Assembly (NCBI RefSeq): GCF_049933045.1
Contig: NZ_CP187926.1
Coordinates: 4,340,001 to 4,404,000, forward strand
DNA: 64,000 bases
DNA from: Pseudocolwellia sp049933045
GTDB taxonomy: Bacteria; Pseudomonadota; Gammaproteobacteria; Enterobacterales; Alteromonadaceae
Reading direction: 5' to 3'
Shown: positions 46,055-57,000 of the stretch, in pieces
Position numbering within the stretch: the stretch's first letter is position 1
Layout: each line of letters starts with the position of its first letter
Notes under the pieces: generated by a model
Told to the model about the DNA's origin: nothing
Database searches by the model: none
Seen by the model: the letters and a program-made list of their open reading frames with translations, nothing else
Translations under genes and position numbers: made by a program

Positions 46055-47530
46055 TTAACGGTTGATAAAATCGATAAACTCCTGATGATTAGGCAGTTTA
46101 GCTACAGAATTGTTTACAGATAATCTGATCTTTTCTAGAAAGGTTGTTAATTCTTTTTCACTCATTAGTTCTACTATACTGTGATAATCTTGTGGCAGTA
46201 GCCCTTGACCAATCATTACTTGTGTCCAAGAATCTGTTTTAAATAACTCGAGTTTTGCAATATTCACATTACCCGTTTGCTCAAATAGCTTTATTTTTTG
46301 ATTCAGCGTTTCTGGAACATTCATATTTTTACAGCTTTTCCAAAAATCACTATCTTCTCTATTGGTTACTTTATAATGCAGTACAATAAAGTCTCGTATG
46401 AATTCCATTTCTTCTTTGCTTTGTTGATTAAATTCATCAACTGCCGCGTCAGACTTTTGTTGATGAGGAAATAAACGCATTAAACGCAAAATAGAAGACA
46501 TTATTATATGAATAGCCGTAGACTCTAACGGTTCAATAAAACCACTTGATAAACCTATTGCTACACAGTTCTTATGCCATGTTTTTAAGCGTCTACCTGT
46601 TTTATATTTAAAGACTTTAGGTGTACTGAGTGCACCGCCATCAAGGTTATTCATCAGGAGTTCAATGGCTTCACCATCAGACATATGTTTACTAGAAAAA
46701 ACTAAGCCATTACCGAATCTATGTTGAAGAGGAATACGCCATTGCCAACCACAATCATGTGCTATTGATTGGGTATAAGGTTTAGGTGTAGAAGTGAGTT
46801 CTGACTGAACGGCTACAGCAGCATCGCACAGCAAGTAATCTTGATAACTTTCATAACCTACATTCAGTGCTTTGCCCATGAGTCTTGAGGCAAATCCAGT
46901 ACAATCTATGAATAAGTCTCCGACAACGGTTTGATTGTTATCTAATATTAATTCGGTTATTTCACCCGAATTATCATCTAATACCACATCAATAATTTTT
47001 CCTTCGATGTGGTTAACGCCATTTTTAATGGCAAGTTCTTGTAGGAAATTAGCATAAAGTCCAGCATCTAGATGATAGGCATAATTTAAAGGTGATTTTT
47101 CACCTCCGGCAAACTTATCAGCTTTTGCTGCTTGAAGTTCTAAGCAGTAGTCACCAAAATCACCACCAATAGACTTTTGTTGTGCAGCTACCCAAAAATG
47201 CTGAAAATCGGCAGCCCAACAACCTTGACCCGTTGTGCCAAAAGAATGAATATAGCTGTCGTTAATGTTTCCCCAATTTTTAAACTCAATACCTAATTTA
47301 AACGTTGCTTTACAACGGGTAACAAATTCTTTTTCATTAATTCCAAGTAATTTGTTAAAGGTTCTTATTGGGGGGATTGTTGCTTCACCAACGCCTATTC
47401 GTCCAATTTCTTCAGACTCAACTAAGCAAATATCTAATGTATGGCCTAGTAATTTTGATAATGCAGCGGCTGTCATCCAACCTGCAGAACCACCACCAGC
47501 AATCACTACTTTTTGTTTTTTATTTATCAT
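46055..47530 (-). CDS. Flavin-dependent tryptophan halogenase family protein (first copy)
   Basis: A 491-residue FAD-dependent enzyme of the tryptophan halogenase family. It has the FAD motif GGGSAGW (12-18), the WxWxIP signature (GWQWRIPLQ), the Lys equivalent to the catalytic lysine of PrnA/RebH (K78, in ATFKLGIEF) and the Glu of GFIEPLEST. All known halogenation residues therefore appear present. The substrate is unlikely to be free tryptophan given its place directly after a TonB receptor in a carbohydrate locus. I prefer the ATG at 47530 (GTGAGAA upstream) over one six codons earlier. Activity is unproven. Confidence 0.87.
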   Translation of the reverse strand: MINKKQKVVIAGGGSAGWMTAAALSKLLGHTLDICLVESEEIGRIGVGEATIPPIRTFNKLLGINEKEFVTRCKATFKLGIEFKNWGNINDSYIHSFGTTGQGCWAADFQHFWVAAQQKSIGGDFGDYCLELQAAKADKFAGGEKSPLNYAYHLDAGLYANFLQELAIKNGVNHIEGKIIDVVLDDNSGEITELILDNNQTVVGDLFIDCTGFASRLMGKALNVGYESYQDYLLCDAAVAVQSELTSTPKPYTQSIAHDCGWQWRIPLQHRFGNGLVFSSKHMSDGEAIELLMNNLDGGALSTPKVFKYKTGRRLKTWHKNCVAIGLSSGFIEPLESTAIHIIMSSILRLMRLFPHQQKSDAAVDEFNQQSKEEMEFIRDFIVLHYKVTNREDSDFWKSCKNMNVPETLNQKIKLFEQTGNVNIAKLELFKTDSWTQVMIGQGLLPQDYHSIVELMSEKELTTFLEKIRLSVNNSVAKLPNHQEFIDFINR

Positions 47531-47751
47531 GATTCTGTTCTCACGCATTTATTTTCATTATGAAAATAGGCGGATCGTACTTAACTGTTTAGCACTAGTC
47601 TTTATTAAGTTAAGTACATATTCATCGCTAGGAATTGAAGTGTTTATATCGTTGTTACTGATCAACACTTTAAAAGTAGCGCCTTAAAAACAATGAAATT
47701 GCCACGAATACACAATGAACATATAAGGTGGCATATTTCTCTATTTAAAAG

Positions 47752-50745
47752 CTAGAACGTATAACGTGCGCCTAAAACATATCGAGCGTCAGACTCTTCT
47801 AAATTCCATAACTGCACGTTACTTCTGGCAAATTTACGGTAGTTTTCACCCGTAATATTTAAACCATCAAACGAAATACTTAAATTATCATTTACCGTAT
47901 ATGAAACCGAGAAATCAATTTGTTGATATTCTTCAGTAAAGACAGGATCTTGACCTCGAGTATCAGACAAGAATTCATCACGCCAGTTATATGTTAAACG
48001 AGCCGACCAATCTTCTTTTTCATACATGAGTACAAGGTTAGCGGTGTCACTTAGCCCCGTTAGTGAAAATTGTGACTCAGAAGGGTCAAGTGTTATGTCG
48101 TATTCAACATCGCCATTAACTGTGGTCAAGTTAGCTTGAATACCAAAACCTGATTCACCAAAAAAATGTTGAACCGCAATTTCAAAACCATTAATTTTAG
48201 CTTCTTCATTATTAACGGGTTGGTTGGTTTCAAACATCATAAGAGGATCTTCTGCAGTTGCAAAAATGTCTACTGCTTGTAAGAACTCGTCTTCTGTTTG
48301 AGAGAAATAATCAACACCTAACTGATTAGCAGCCATCATTGAAAATAATGTTGTATCAGTAACGGTAATACCTAAGGCATCTAATTCACTTATGGCTTGT
48401 AATGCTCTAGGGCCTGCACTCGGATCACGTAAACCATACTGCGATTGCAAGCTAGGTTCATTACCAATAAAGTTACTCACAATTTTTTGATAATAACCAA
48501 TTGAAGCATAACTGGTGTCGTCAAAGTACCATTCTACTGATAGATCTAAGTTATCAGATTCATAAGGTACTAACTCAGGGTTACCACCACTTGCTTCACC
48601 AGGAAGACCACCAACAAGGGTAGGGGCTGTAGGTCCACTATTAATGCTAACGGCTGAACTTAAATTTCCATAATCAGGACGAGCAATGGTCTTGCTGTAT
48701 GAAACACGAGTAATTAAATCATCAGTCACATTTAAGCTAAAATCAAAACTAGGTAATAAATGGCTATAACTACCTCCTTTAGCAAAGTCTACTTTACTGT
48801 TGTCAGAACCCGGTATAACAGTGAAATCGTTATCACTGTCCCATCTTACTGCGGTAGGTATAGCAATGTTCGCGGTTGAATTAGTGTCTGTTCTTTCATA
48901 TCTCAAGCCCATTACAATGGTGTAAGGCATTGAGTTTAGTTCACCTGATAAATTTAAAGATGCATAAAGAGATGTTACATCTTCTGTTATTAAGCGGTTA
49001 ACGCTTTCGTCTTCAATATTACCAAAGCCAAAATCGTACTTATTTGCGGCCCAAGCACCTATTACTGAAGCACTTCCTGTATAACCTTGTGTCCATGAAC
49101 CTTGAGTTGAATAATCCTCAAATAAATCGGCATAATCGATAGGCTCTAAGAAGTCATCTTGTAGTTCCCCAGGATTAGCTACACCCCAGCCGCCCATTTC
49201 TTCTAATAATGTTTTTTCTATTTCGTGGCTTTCCATTTCGCGACGTTCAATACCAAAGTTGATGCTTCCTTCATCAAGTTCGTATTCACCGTCTAAACGG
49301 AATTGCGTTATTTCTGTTTCATGTGTTTCTTGGAAACGTCTTAGCATCGATGTACCAAAGTCAGTTTCATCTAAAATGCCATTACAGTTAAGATTAGTGC
49401 GCTCACAATCATCAAAACCTAATACAATTAAAGGCAATCCATCGTTATATACTGCGCCTTGAGTTTTTGCTACTTGTGCATTGATACCTGTAGTAAGCGA
49501 GTTACCATAAGAGGCATTAGGTGTTCTTTTTGCCGTAGAGTTATGCGCATCAAATGTCACTACAAATTCATCAGTTAAGTCGTAACTTAAGTTAATACCA
49601 AGCGATTCATTCTTGTTAATATAGTTGTATTCATTCAGTGCGTTTGCAACATCTCTTGGTTGTTGATGACGTCTGTCTTCATTATAAATTACAGGTGTTG
49701 CTGTTGATTCGTCATCAAAAGTAAAGTCAGTTTTGAATGAATCCATCCAAATAGAATGCTCTGCTCTGGCTTCAAAATATTCATTTTCAGAATAGGTATA
49801 ATCAAGGGTGGCAACCAATTTATCTGTAGGGCTATATTGAAGTGTTAATTGAGCATTATCTCTTGTTCGTTCTCTATCAGATATGGTGTAACGAATATCT
49901 GATGGTAATGCATGTAATTGCCCAATTTCTGGTGCGTTATTTAAAACAATAGGTGCACCGTCAGCTGCTGATTGAGGTGTGTTCGGCACAGTCCCATCCC
50001 ATACTGATGTTCTCCAATCGGTAACATAAGCACCAACAGTTCCATTATGGCGTACCTGATGACTTGCGGTTAACGACATACCAAAAGTCGATTCATCGTT
50101 TGTCCAGCTAAATAAGCCCGATAATTCAGGAGTTACATCGTCGCCAACTCGATTTGTTGTATCATGAACAGCTTTTGCACCAAAACTAAACTTAGTACCT
50201 TCATGATCAAGTGGTTTCAACGTATTGATGTTAATTGTTCCGCCAATACCGCCAGAAGAAACATTCGCCTTACCTGTTTTATATACTTCTACAGACTTAA
50301 CACTTTCAGATGCTAGATTACCGAAATCAAAAGAACGACCTTCACCTGAACTTGCTGAAGAACCGCCACCAGCAGCTGTAGGCATTGAACGTCCATTTAA
50401 GGTCACTAAATTAAAGCTTGGTCCGAAACCACGAATAGTTACCCTTGCACCTTCACCATTTTCACGGTCAATTGATACACCCGTTATACGTTGTAAAGAT
50501 TCAGCTAAGTTAGTGTCTGGAAATTTACCAATGTCTTCTGCTGATATAGCATCTACAACACCACTAGCATCTCGCTTTAATCGTGTTGATTCTTGAATAC
50601 TCGATCTCATACCTGTTACCGATATAATTTCTATGTCTTTTACTTCGTCTTGTGCAATTGCAGAATAAGAAGGTGTTATTGCTATAGCTATTCCTGCAGC
50701 AACAAGGCTTTTAACAAAGTATTGTTTTTTTATTAAATTGTTCAT
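47752..50745 (-). CDS. TonB-dependent receptor (TIGR01782-like), minus arm
   Basis: A 997-residue outer-membrane receptor of the type common in carbohydrate loci of Alteromonadales, Xanthomonas and Caulobacter. The signal peptide ends SAIA|QDE. The start of the mature protein includes the TonB box region and plug (EIISVTGMRSSIQESTRLKR, DAISAEDIGKFPDTNLAESL, VTIRGFGPSFNLVTLNGR, GGIGGTININT), and the barrel ends RYVLGARYTF with terminal Phe. It heads the minus arm; the halogenase-like gene follows after about 220 bases. Likely ligand: an oligosaccharide carrying glucuronate. No STN domain. Confidence 0.93.
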   Translation of the reverse strand: MNNLIKKQYFVKSLVAAGIAIAITPSYSAIAQDEVKDIEIISVTGMRSSIQESTRLKRDASGVVDAISAEDIGKFPDTNLAESLQRITGVSIDRENGEGARVTIRGFGPSFNLVTLNGRSMPTAAGGGSSASSGEGRSFDFGNLASESVKSVEVYKTGKANVSSGGIGGTININTLKPLDHEGTKFSFGAKAVHDTTNRVGDDVTPELSGLFSWTNDESTFGMSLTASHQVRHNGTVGAYVTDWRTSVWDGTVPNTPQSAADGAPIVLNNAPEIGQLHALPSDIRYTISDRERTRDNAQLTLQYSPTDKLVATLDYTYSENEYFEARAEHSIWMDSFKTDFTFDDESTATPVIYNEDRRHQQPRDVANALNEYNYINKNESLGINLSYDLTDEFVVTFDAHNSTAKRTPNASYGNSLTTGINAQVAKTQGAVYNDGLPLIVLGFDDCERTNLNCNGILDETDFGTSMLRRFQETHETEITQFRLDGEYELDEGSINFGIERREMESHEIEKTLLEEMGGWGVANPGELQDDFLEPIDYADLFEDYSTQGSWTQGYTGSASVIGAWAANKYDFGFGNIEDESVNRLITEDVTSLYASLNLSGELNSMPYTIVMGLRYERTDTNSTANIAIPTAVRWDSDNDFTVIPGSDNSKVDFAKGGSYSHLLPSFDFSLNVTDDLITRVSYSKTIARPDYGNLSSAVSINSGPTAPTLVGGLPGEASGGNPELVPYESDNLDLSVEWYFDDTSYASIGYYQKIVSNFIGNEPSLQSQYGLRDPSAGPRALQAISELDALGITVTDTTLFSMMAANQLGVDYFSQTEDEFLQAVDIFATAEDPLMMFETNQPVNNEEAKINGFEIAVQHFFGESGFGIQANLTTVNGDVEYDITLDPSESQFSLTGLSDTANLVLMYEKEDWSARLTYNWRDEFLSDTRGQDPVFTEEYQQIDFSVSYTVNDNLSISFDGLNITGENYRKFARSNVQLWNLEESDARYVLGARYTF

Positions 50746-51367
50746 TTATATTCCCCGTTCTAATATTTTTAATAGTTATCCTACGTATTAATTTCTCGTA
50801 GGCTTTTTATTAATTATGTTTATCTATCTGGCAAGACCTATATTTATTTTGGTAGGGCCAATTTAGATATTACCTGTTAGCTAAGGTCGAGATAGTCTAA
50901 ATAAACGGCAATTCTTTATTTAGACATAAAGGTGTGATTTATACTTTATTTTCAATACGTTATATTTTGTCTTAATTGATGATTTACCTTTAGTTAGACA
51001 AAAAAGCAGAAGATATTTATTAAAATTTATTATTTGATTTTTTCTTTAATATAAAAATATGAGTTGTTTTTTAAGTTTTATAACTAAAAGCACTATATAA
51101 AAATTAGTGAACATAAGTTTTTTTGATACAAAATATTGTTATTGATTGGGCTTTATCTCATACGATTAACATATGTATTGATACTTTTAAGAATGAATCT
51201 ATGTGGGATTTACAGTTGGAGAGTTAGAGAGGCAAGAAAGATAATGACAGTAAATTTAATTAAGGCATTACATTTCTTTCTTTATAAAGTGAAAATATAA
51301 GGGTGTACTGTACGGACTTAATCGTAGTGAATATGCTAATAAATAAGGTTCATTACTAAACGCTTAC
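50746..51367. promoter_or_regulatory. Long AT-rich intergenic region upstream of the minus-arm receptor
   Basis: No gene is supported. It must contain the promoter and leader of the minus arm. GGGG lies just before the receptor ATG. CCTACG (50780-50785) and CGTAGG (50797-50802) form a weak stem in the leader. The decamer AATACGTAGG occurs here on the minus strand (50780-50789) and again at 57298-57307 in the plus arm. Confidence 0.4.
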
Positions 51368-52558
51368 TTAGCCGCTTATTTGATTTTGACAGTGTTTCTT
51401 AAATTCTCTAGGCGTCATATCAACTTGTTTTTTGAAGAAGGTATTGAAAGTTGCTTTACTGTTGAAGCCAGACTCATTTAATATTTCGAGCATGGTGAAT
51501 TTTTTATCAATGTTCTCTTTAATTAAGCGTTTACTTTCTTCGATTCTATAACTATTAATAAACTCATAAAAATTCTTCTCGAAGTGCTTGTTCAGTACGT
51601 TTGAAAGTAAACGAGGAGACATATCAAGCTGTTTTGCTAAACTCTCTAATGTAAGAAGAGGATGTAAAAAAGGTTTATTAGTTTCTAAATACGAAACGAT
51701 ATGCTTTATTTTATCGGAAGAAATAATTTCCTTTAACTCAACGCAGTTTTCTTTTTTCGAGGACGGAGATCTATCAATGATTATGCCTTTGAAGAAATTT
51801 GGTTTTGAAAGTGCGAAGTAAATTAAACTACTTACTAACAACATAATAATAAAATTAGACGTTAAACCTACTGCTTCGTGATCTACCCAGTTTAAATCTA
51901 AATCAAAATTGAAAATAATTAATATACTGATCACGAGTGAATTCAATCGAATCAGCAAGAAACCAATAACCAAAACTTTTAACCAATTTAAATCTATATC
52001 TAAAGTATTAGATACTTCGTTTTTAATTAGATCTTGATATCTCATCAGTTCATATAGCGCAACAAAGCTCAATATCACTCTAAAGTTTTGTCTAATAAAA
52101 TAAAGTAGTCGGTCTAACCAATAAGCATTATCTATTTTATCAACGGCTAGTATGGTCCGTTGAATAGAATCATCAAGCATGATCCACGTAACACTATGGT
52201 AAATGGTAAAGAGTATGAAAGGCATGAAGTAAAGGATATTAATGGCTTTGAATTTATAATCTTTATAAATCATAGAACGAACATATAGCAGCATTAAAGG
52301 GGCTTCTAACCAATAAGCTAAGCCAAATAAATAGGTAAGGTCTGGGGTGATGGATACAGCAAATTGACTGAAAGCTGCGCCAAAGTTAATCAAGTTATCT
52401 AATGGGATTGCTGCTTGAGTTAATAAAAATAGTGACAGTAATATATTTGTGTTTTTTTTATCAGACTTTTGATTTAACAAAAAAATTGCAAACAGAATGC
52501 ATTGATAGGTTGTTATCAACAATACAATATCAAAAGAGTTAAATAAAACCGTCTTCAA
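51368..52558 (-). CDS. AraC-family regulator with N-terminal membrane domain
   Basis: A 396-residue protein. The N-terminal 260 residues hold about seven hydrophobic helices (first: SFDIVLLITTYQCILFAIFL), and the C-terminal 115 residues are an AraC double helix-turn-helix (LTLESLAKQLDMSPRLLSNV, then LNESGFNSKATFNTFFKKQV, DMTPREFKKHC). It starts at TTG with AAGGGA upstream; no in-frame ATG fits. Membrane-bound AraC regulators of this form are found next to carbohydrate loci. It sits between the two arms, divergent from the GH5 gene, and probably controls both. The signal it senses is unknown. Confidence 0.9.
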   Translation of the reverse strand: MKTVLFNSFDIVLLITTYQCILFAIFLLNQKSDKKNTNILLSLFLLTQAAIPLDNLINFGAAFSQFAVSITPDLTYLFGLAYWLEAPLMLLYVRSMIYKDYKFKAINILYFMPFILFTIYHSVTWIMLDDSIQRTILAVDKIDNAYWLDRLLYFIRQNFRVILSFVALYELMRYQDLIKNEVSNTLDIDLNWLKVLVIGFLLIRLNSLVISILIIFNFDLDLNWVDHEAVGLTSNFIIMLLVSSLIYFALSKPNFFKGIIIDRSPSSKKENCVELKEIISSDKIKHIVSYLETNKPFLHPLLTLESLAKQLDMSPRLLSNVLNKHFEKNFYEFINSYRIEESKRLIKENIDKKFTMLEILNESGFNSKATFNTFFKKQVDMTPREFKKHCQNQISG

Positions 52559-52851
52559 AGCAAAGTCCCTTGGATTAAAAATCGTTTCATATACTACCTA
52601 CTTAAAAAAGAAAAAGTTACAAAAAACAGTATAAATAAAATAATTACATAAATTTGTACATAATCCTTTGAATTTATAAGTATAACCATTAATTAAATGT
52701 TCTTTAATTTCAGTGGTTTATTTTTTAATTGTACAAGTTGTTGTAAATTCCTTTAAGTGGACGAAAAAAAACAATGTTTTGTTTAAGTTATCACTCTGTA
52801 AATACTCATCTTTTTTAAAAGAAAAAAATAGATTAATAGAGAACTTTAAAC
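52559..52851. promoter_or_regulatory. Divergent region between the AraC regulator and the GH5 gene
   Basis: This AT-rich gap of 293 bases must carry the regulator promoter and the plus-arm promoter. No clear operator or promoter pair stood out. Confidence 0.4.
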
Positions 52852-53965
52852 ATGCTAAAAAAAATAATTATATTCACGGTATTACTGTCCTCCTTTCAAG
52901 CTTTTTCTCAAAACATTTGTGAACATAAAAATACTCCTGAACATACCTGTGTTACAGCATTAGATGCTGCTAAACAAATGGGAAAGGGCTTCAATTTAGG
53001 CCAAATGTTTGAAAATGCACAACATGAACCGAGTTTACGCTCCGCCAAATTAAAAATAGATGCTTACCATGCACGTGGTTTTAGAAATGTGCGGATCCCT
53101 ATTACTTGGACAGAAAAAAAAATATAATAATTATTTAGCTGATCCAAAATCAGGCAAGATTTTTTCTAATAACAGCCGTTTTATCGCGTTAACAGCAGTG
53201 ATTGATTACGCCTTAAATAAAAAAGACATGTTTGTGGTGATTAATGCTCACCATGAGAAAAAACTTAAAGAAAACGCAGATGCCGCTTTATTAGCAAACT
53301 TATGGGAAGACATTAGCCAAACGTTTAAGAACCGCAATGCTCGATTACTTTATGAAATTTTAAATGAACCTCATTTAAAAGATAGCTCCGCAATGAAACC
53401 TTCCGATTTAAGAAAAATGACACAAATGGCTTACAACAACATTAGAAAGAATGATGTAAATCGTCTTGTTGTTATTGGTGGTAATCAATGGTTTTCGGCT
53501 GACGAAATGGCTAAAACTTGGCCTGATATTAAACAAGTCGGTTCAGGAACAGACCCTTTCATTATGGCAACATTTCATCACTATAAACCATGGGCTTTTC
53601 ATGGCAACGGTGAAGGTGATTTTATGGATAAATGGACTGAACAAGATCTGACTAAATCAATGGAGATAATGGAAGAGTGGTCTAAAAATATTGGCCATGG
53701 TATGCCTGTATATATTGGTGAATGGGGAACCGCATGGCAAAACGAGTTGGCCATAATGGATTGTAATAATATTCGACTTTGGTATTCAAAGTTTGATGCC
53801 GAATATGCCTCAAGTAAAGGAATGCCAACTGCCGTTTGGGACGATGGCGGCTGGTTTAAAGTGTTTGATCATGACACCAATGCTTTTGACAATAATTTAA
53901 TTGATTGCATCGATGGCGAATGTAAATGGTCATCAGAAATTCGATTTAACTCAGCATGTAAATAA
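52852..53965 (+). pseudogene. GH5 endoglucanase-type gene, frameshifted at a run of nine A
   Basis: Two overlapping frames make one GH5 protein of 370 residues if one A is removed from the run at 53114-53122. The first part has a signal peptide (LLSSFQAFS|QNICE) and GKGFNLGQMF, RGFRNVRIPITWTE; the second continues YNNYLADPKSG, VVINAHHE, YEILNEPH (acid/base, about E172), MATFHHYKPW and VYIGEWGT (nucleophile, about E290). With the run read as is, translation stops two codons after it. All catalytic parts are intact and undecayed, so a recent mutation, a sequencing error, or expression by slippage on the A run are all possible. Related enzymes cleave beta-1,4-glucans and similar polymers. Confidence 0.85.
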
Positions 53966-54089
53966 CAATGATCCGTTTTGTTTTTTAGAAAAAATTATAA
54001 ATACAACAAATATAAACCAGATAATAAAACTACAAAGCTTTCACTATCTTATTGAAAGCAATAACTATAACTAAAATTTCGGGGTTATT

Positions 54090-57000
54090 ATGAACAAAAA
54101 GCAACAACACGTAAAAAGACGTTATTCTAATAAAAAGATAACGTTTGCACACAGTATTATTGCCGCAACTATTCTAAGTGTTGTAAATAATACATATGCA
54201 GCGGAACAAGAAAAAGATGCAGAACAAGTAGAAGTTATTGAAGTTACGGGAATTCGTGGCAGTTTAATTAAAGCTCAAGATATTAAACGTGAAGCTGATA
54301 CCTTTGTTGATGCTATATCATCTCAAGATATTGGTTCTTTACCTGACCGAAGTGTTTTAGAAGCAATGTCTAGAATTCCTGGTGTTTCTTTAGAGCGTTT
54401 CGCATCAGCTAATGATCCAGACCACTTTGGTATTGAAGGTAGTGGAGCGGTTATACGAGGTATGACACAAACTCGTAGTGAGTTTAACGGACGTGATACT
54501 TTTAGTGCCAACTCTAATCGAGGCTTAAGTTTTCAGGATGTTTCTCCTGAATTGGTAGGATCTGTAAAAGTTTATAAAAACCAATCTGCCGATATGATTG
54601 AAGGTGGTATTGGTGGTACCGTAAATCTGAATACCAAATTACCCTTTGATAGCGAAGGACAAGTTTTTGCCATTTCAGTTGATGCCACATATACCGACTT
54701 AGCAAAAGAATATTCACCTTCAATTTCGGCACTTTATAGTAACAAGTGGCGAACTGATTCAGGTACTTATGGCTTTTTAGTTAATGCTGCAAATTCTGAA
54801 TTAACCAGCCGTTCAGATGGCATTCAATCACAAATTATTTTACCAAGAACAGATTTATACGAAGACCAAGGCGATACTATTTTGTATTCTCCTAATGGTG
54901 CAGGTTTAAGTCGACAGTTGCAAGAACGAGAGCGTCAAGGCTATGCGTTGGCTGGGCAATGGGAAAGTTTAGATGAAACCATGGTTGCAACAGTACAATT
55001 TTTACGATCAGACTCTTCGCTTTCATGGAATGAAAATACCATTAAATATTCCACCAATATTTGGGATGACGACGGCGTTACTATTCAAGATGAGTCTTTT
55101 CCACTTGATGGTTTTCCTGAGTATGAATTTGATGATAACGGTGTTTTCCAATCAGGTTATATTACAAATGTAGAACAGGGTGGCTGGCGCTCAAATGGTT
55201 TAGATCAAACACGAGTACCAACAGCTGCCTCGTGGGGAAGCAATCCTATTCCACAATTTGGTCATCGCTTTGAAACAAATACTCGAATTAAAGAACAACA
55301 ATCAGTTGTTGATGATCTTTCGTTTAACTTTAAATTTCGTCCAAATCACTCTTGGGCACATGAATTAGACATTCAAACCGTTAATGCTAAAACTGATGAT
55401 TTAGATCTTACTCTTAATTTAGGTACTTTTGCTAATCAGTTTTTAGACCTAACGGGTGATGCACCTGAAGTTTCTTTTCTAAATCCATGGAATGGCCAAA
55501 ATGGATTTGGTGCTGAAGATAACGAGAATTTTTTACAATCGAAAGATACTTATTATTGGCGTTCTGCAATGGATCATGTTGAGCGTAGTGAAGGCGATGA
55601 AGTTGCTGTTAAATGGGACAGTAAATACACCTTTGATAGAGGCTTCTTTGTTTCAGTAAAAGCAGGCGTACGTTATGCCAAACGCGATCAAACAGTCCGC
55701 TATAGTGCCTTTAATTTTGATGAGTTAGGTGCATTATATAGCCCCGATAATGATGGAAATGGATATCAAGCTGCATGGTTAGATTTACCTGAGCATGAAT
55801 CATTAGCCAATGACGTGGATAATATATATTGGAATAATCATTTTGGTGGCGGCAATGTTTCAATTCCTGGTGACGGTTATACACTGCACCCAGCTACCGA
55901 ATTAGTTAGAGATTATGCTAATTGGGCGTCTCGCTTAAGTGATGTAGCTACTGATTGGGTACCGTTATCTGAGCGAGAACCAACCCAATTGGGTGTTGAT
56001 GCTCAAGGTGAACCAATATTTGAAGCGTTTGATGGTTATTTTAGACCGAGTGAAATTACTGAGTTTTCAGAAGTAAATAAAGCTTTTTATGTACGTTTAG
56101 ATTTTGAATCAGATAATGATTTTTTACCTTTTGTGGGTAACTTCGGCGCACGATATGTGCATTTAGAACGAAATACATCAGGCTTTATTAGCTTTCCTGA
56201 TCATCGACCTGTTTATTTAGATAATGGTGAACTAGATCCCGAAAGTGCGAGAAACTTACTTCCTGACGATGACAAATCTTTTGGCAACTTTGCAGCTCAA
56301 GAAATTTCAGCTCGTTCTACAAACGATTATATATTGCCTAGTTTTAATATTAAGTTTGAACTTGGCGATGGTTTAATTTCTCGTTTTGCTGCGGCTAAAG
56401 CGATTGCCTACCCAAATACGGGAGATATGAAAGCCTATAAACGTATAAAGTCTGAAGTTCAAGGTATTCAAGAAGCCGTACCTGCAGATCCGGAAAACCC
56501 CAAATTAGTTGATGCGGTCGCTATTTATAATGGCGATAGTGGCAATCCTGATTTAAAACCTATGTTGTCTACCCAGTTTGATTGGTCATTAGAATGGTAT
56601 TACGCAAGTGATAGCTCTTTCACCACAACGTTATTCTATAAAGAACTGAAAGATTTTTGGGTATCAGGTGGTTTTACTCAAGACATAGAGAATCCAACAA
56701 CTGGTATTACCAAAACCGTTGAATTAGCCACACCATTGAACAGTGATTCAGGGCGTATGAAAGGCGCTGAAATTGCATTACAGCACTTTTTTCATGGTTT
56801 ACCTGCACCTTTTAATGGCTTAGGTATTCAAACTAACTATACCTATGTTGATGCTTCAAGCGTACCTAATAGTAATTTATTTACTACCTCTCCTGATGGT
56901 TCACCTGCGACAGGTTCTCGTCAGCTTGCATTTGACGAATTGCCGTTGGCAGGACAGTCAAAACACACTGCTAATATGATCTTAATGTATCAAGGCGATA

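Noticed and set aside
47265..47687. 140-codon plus-strand frame opposite the first halogenase-like gene
   Set aside because: Antisense to a well-supported gene with intact motifs; a shadow frame.
53060..53965. The second part of the GH5 gene as an independent gene
   Set aside because: Its apparent start lies in the wrong frame inside the first part; homology runs continuously across the A run, so it is one frameshifted gene.
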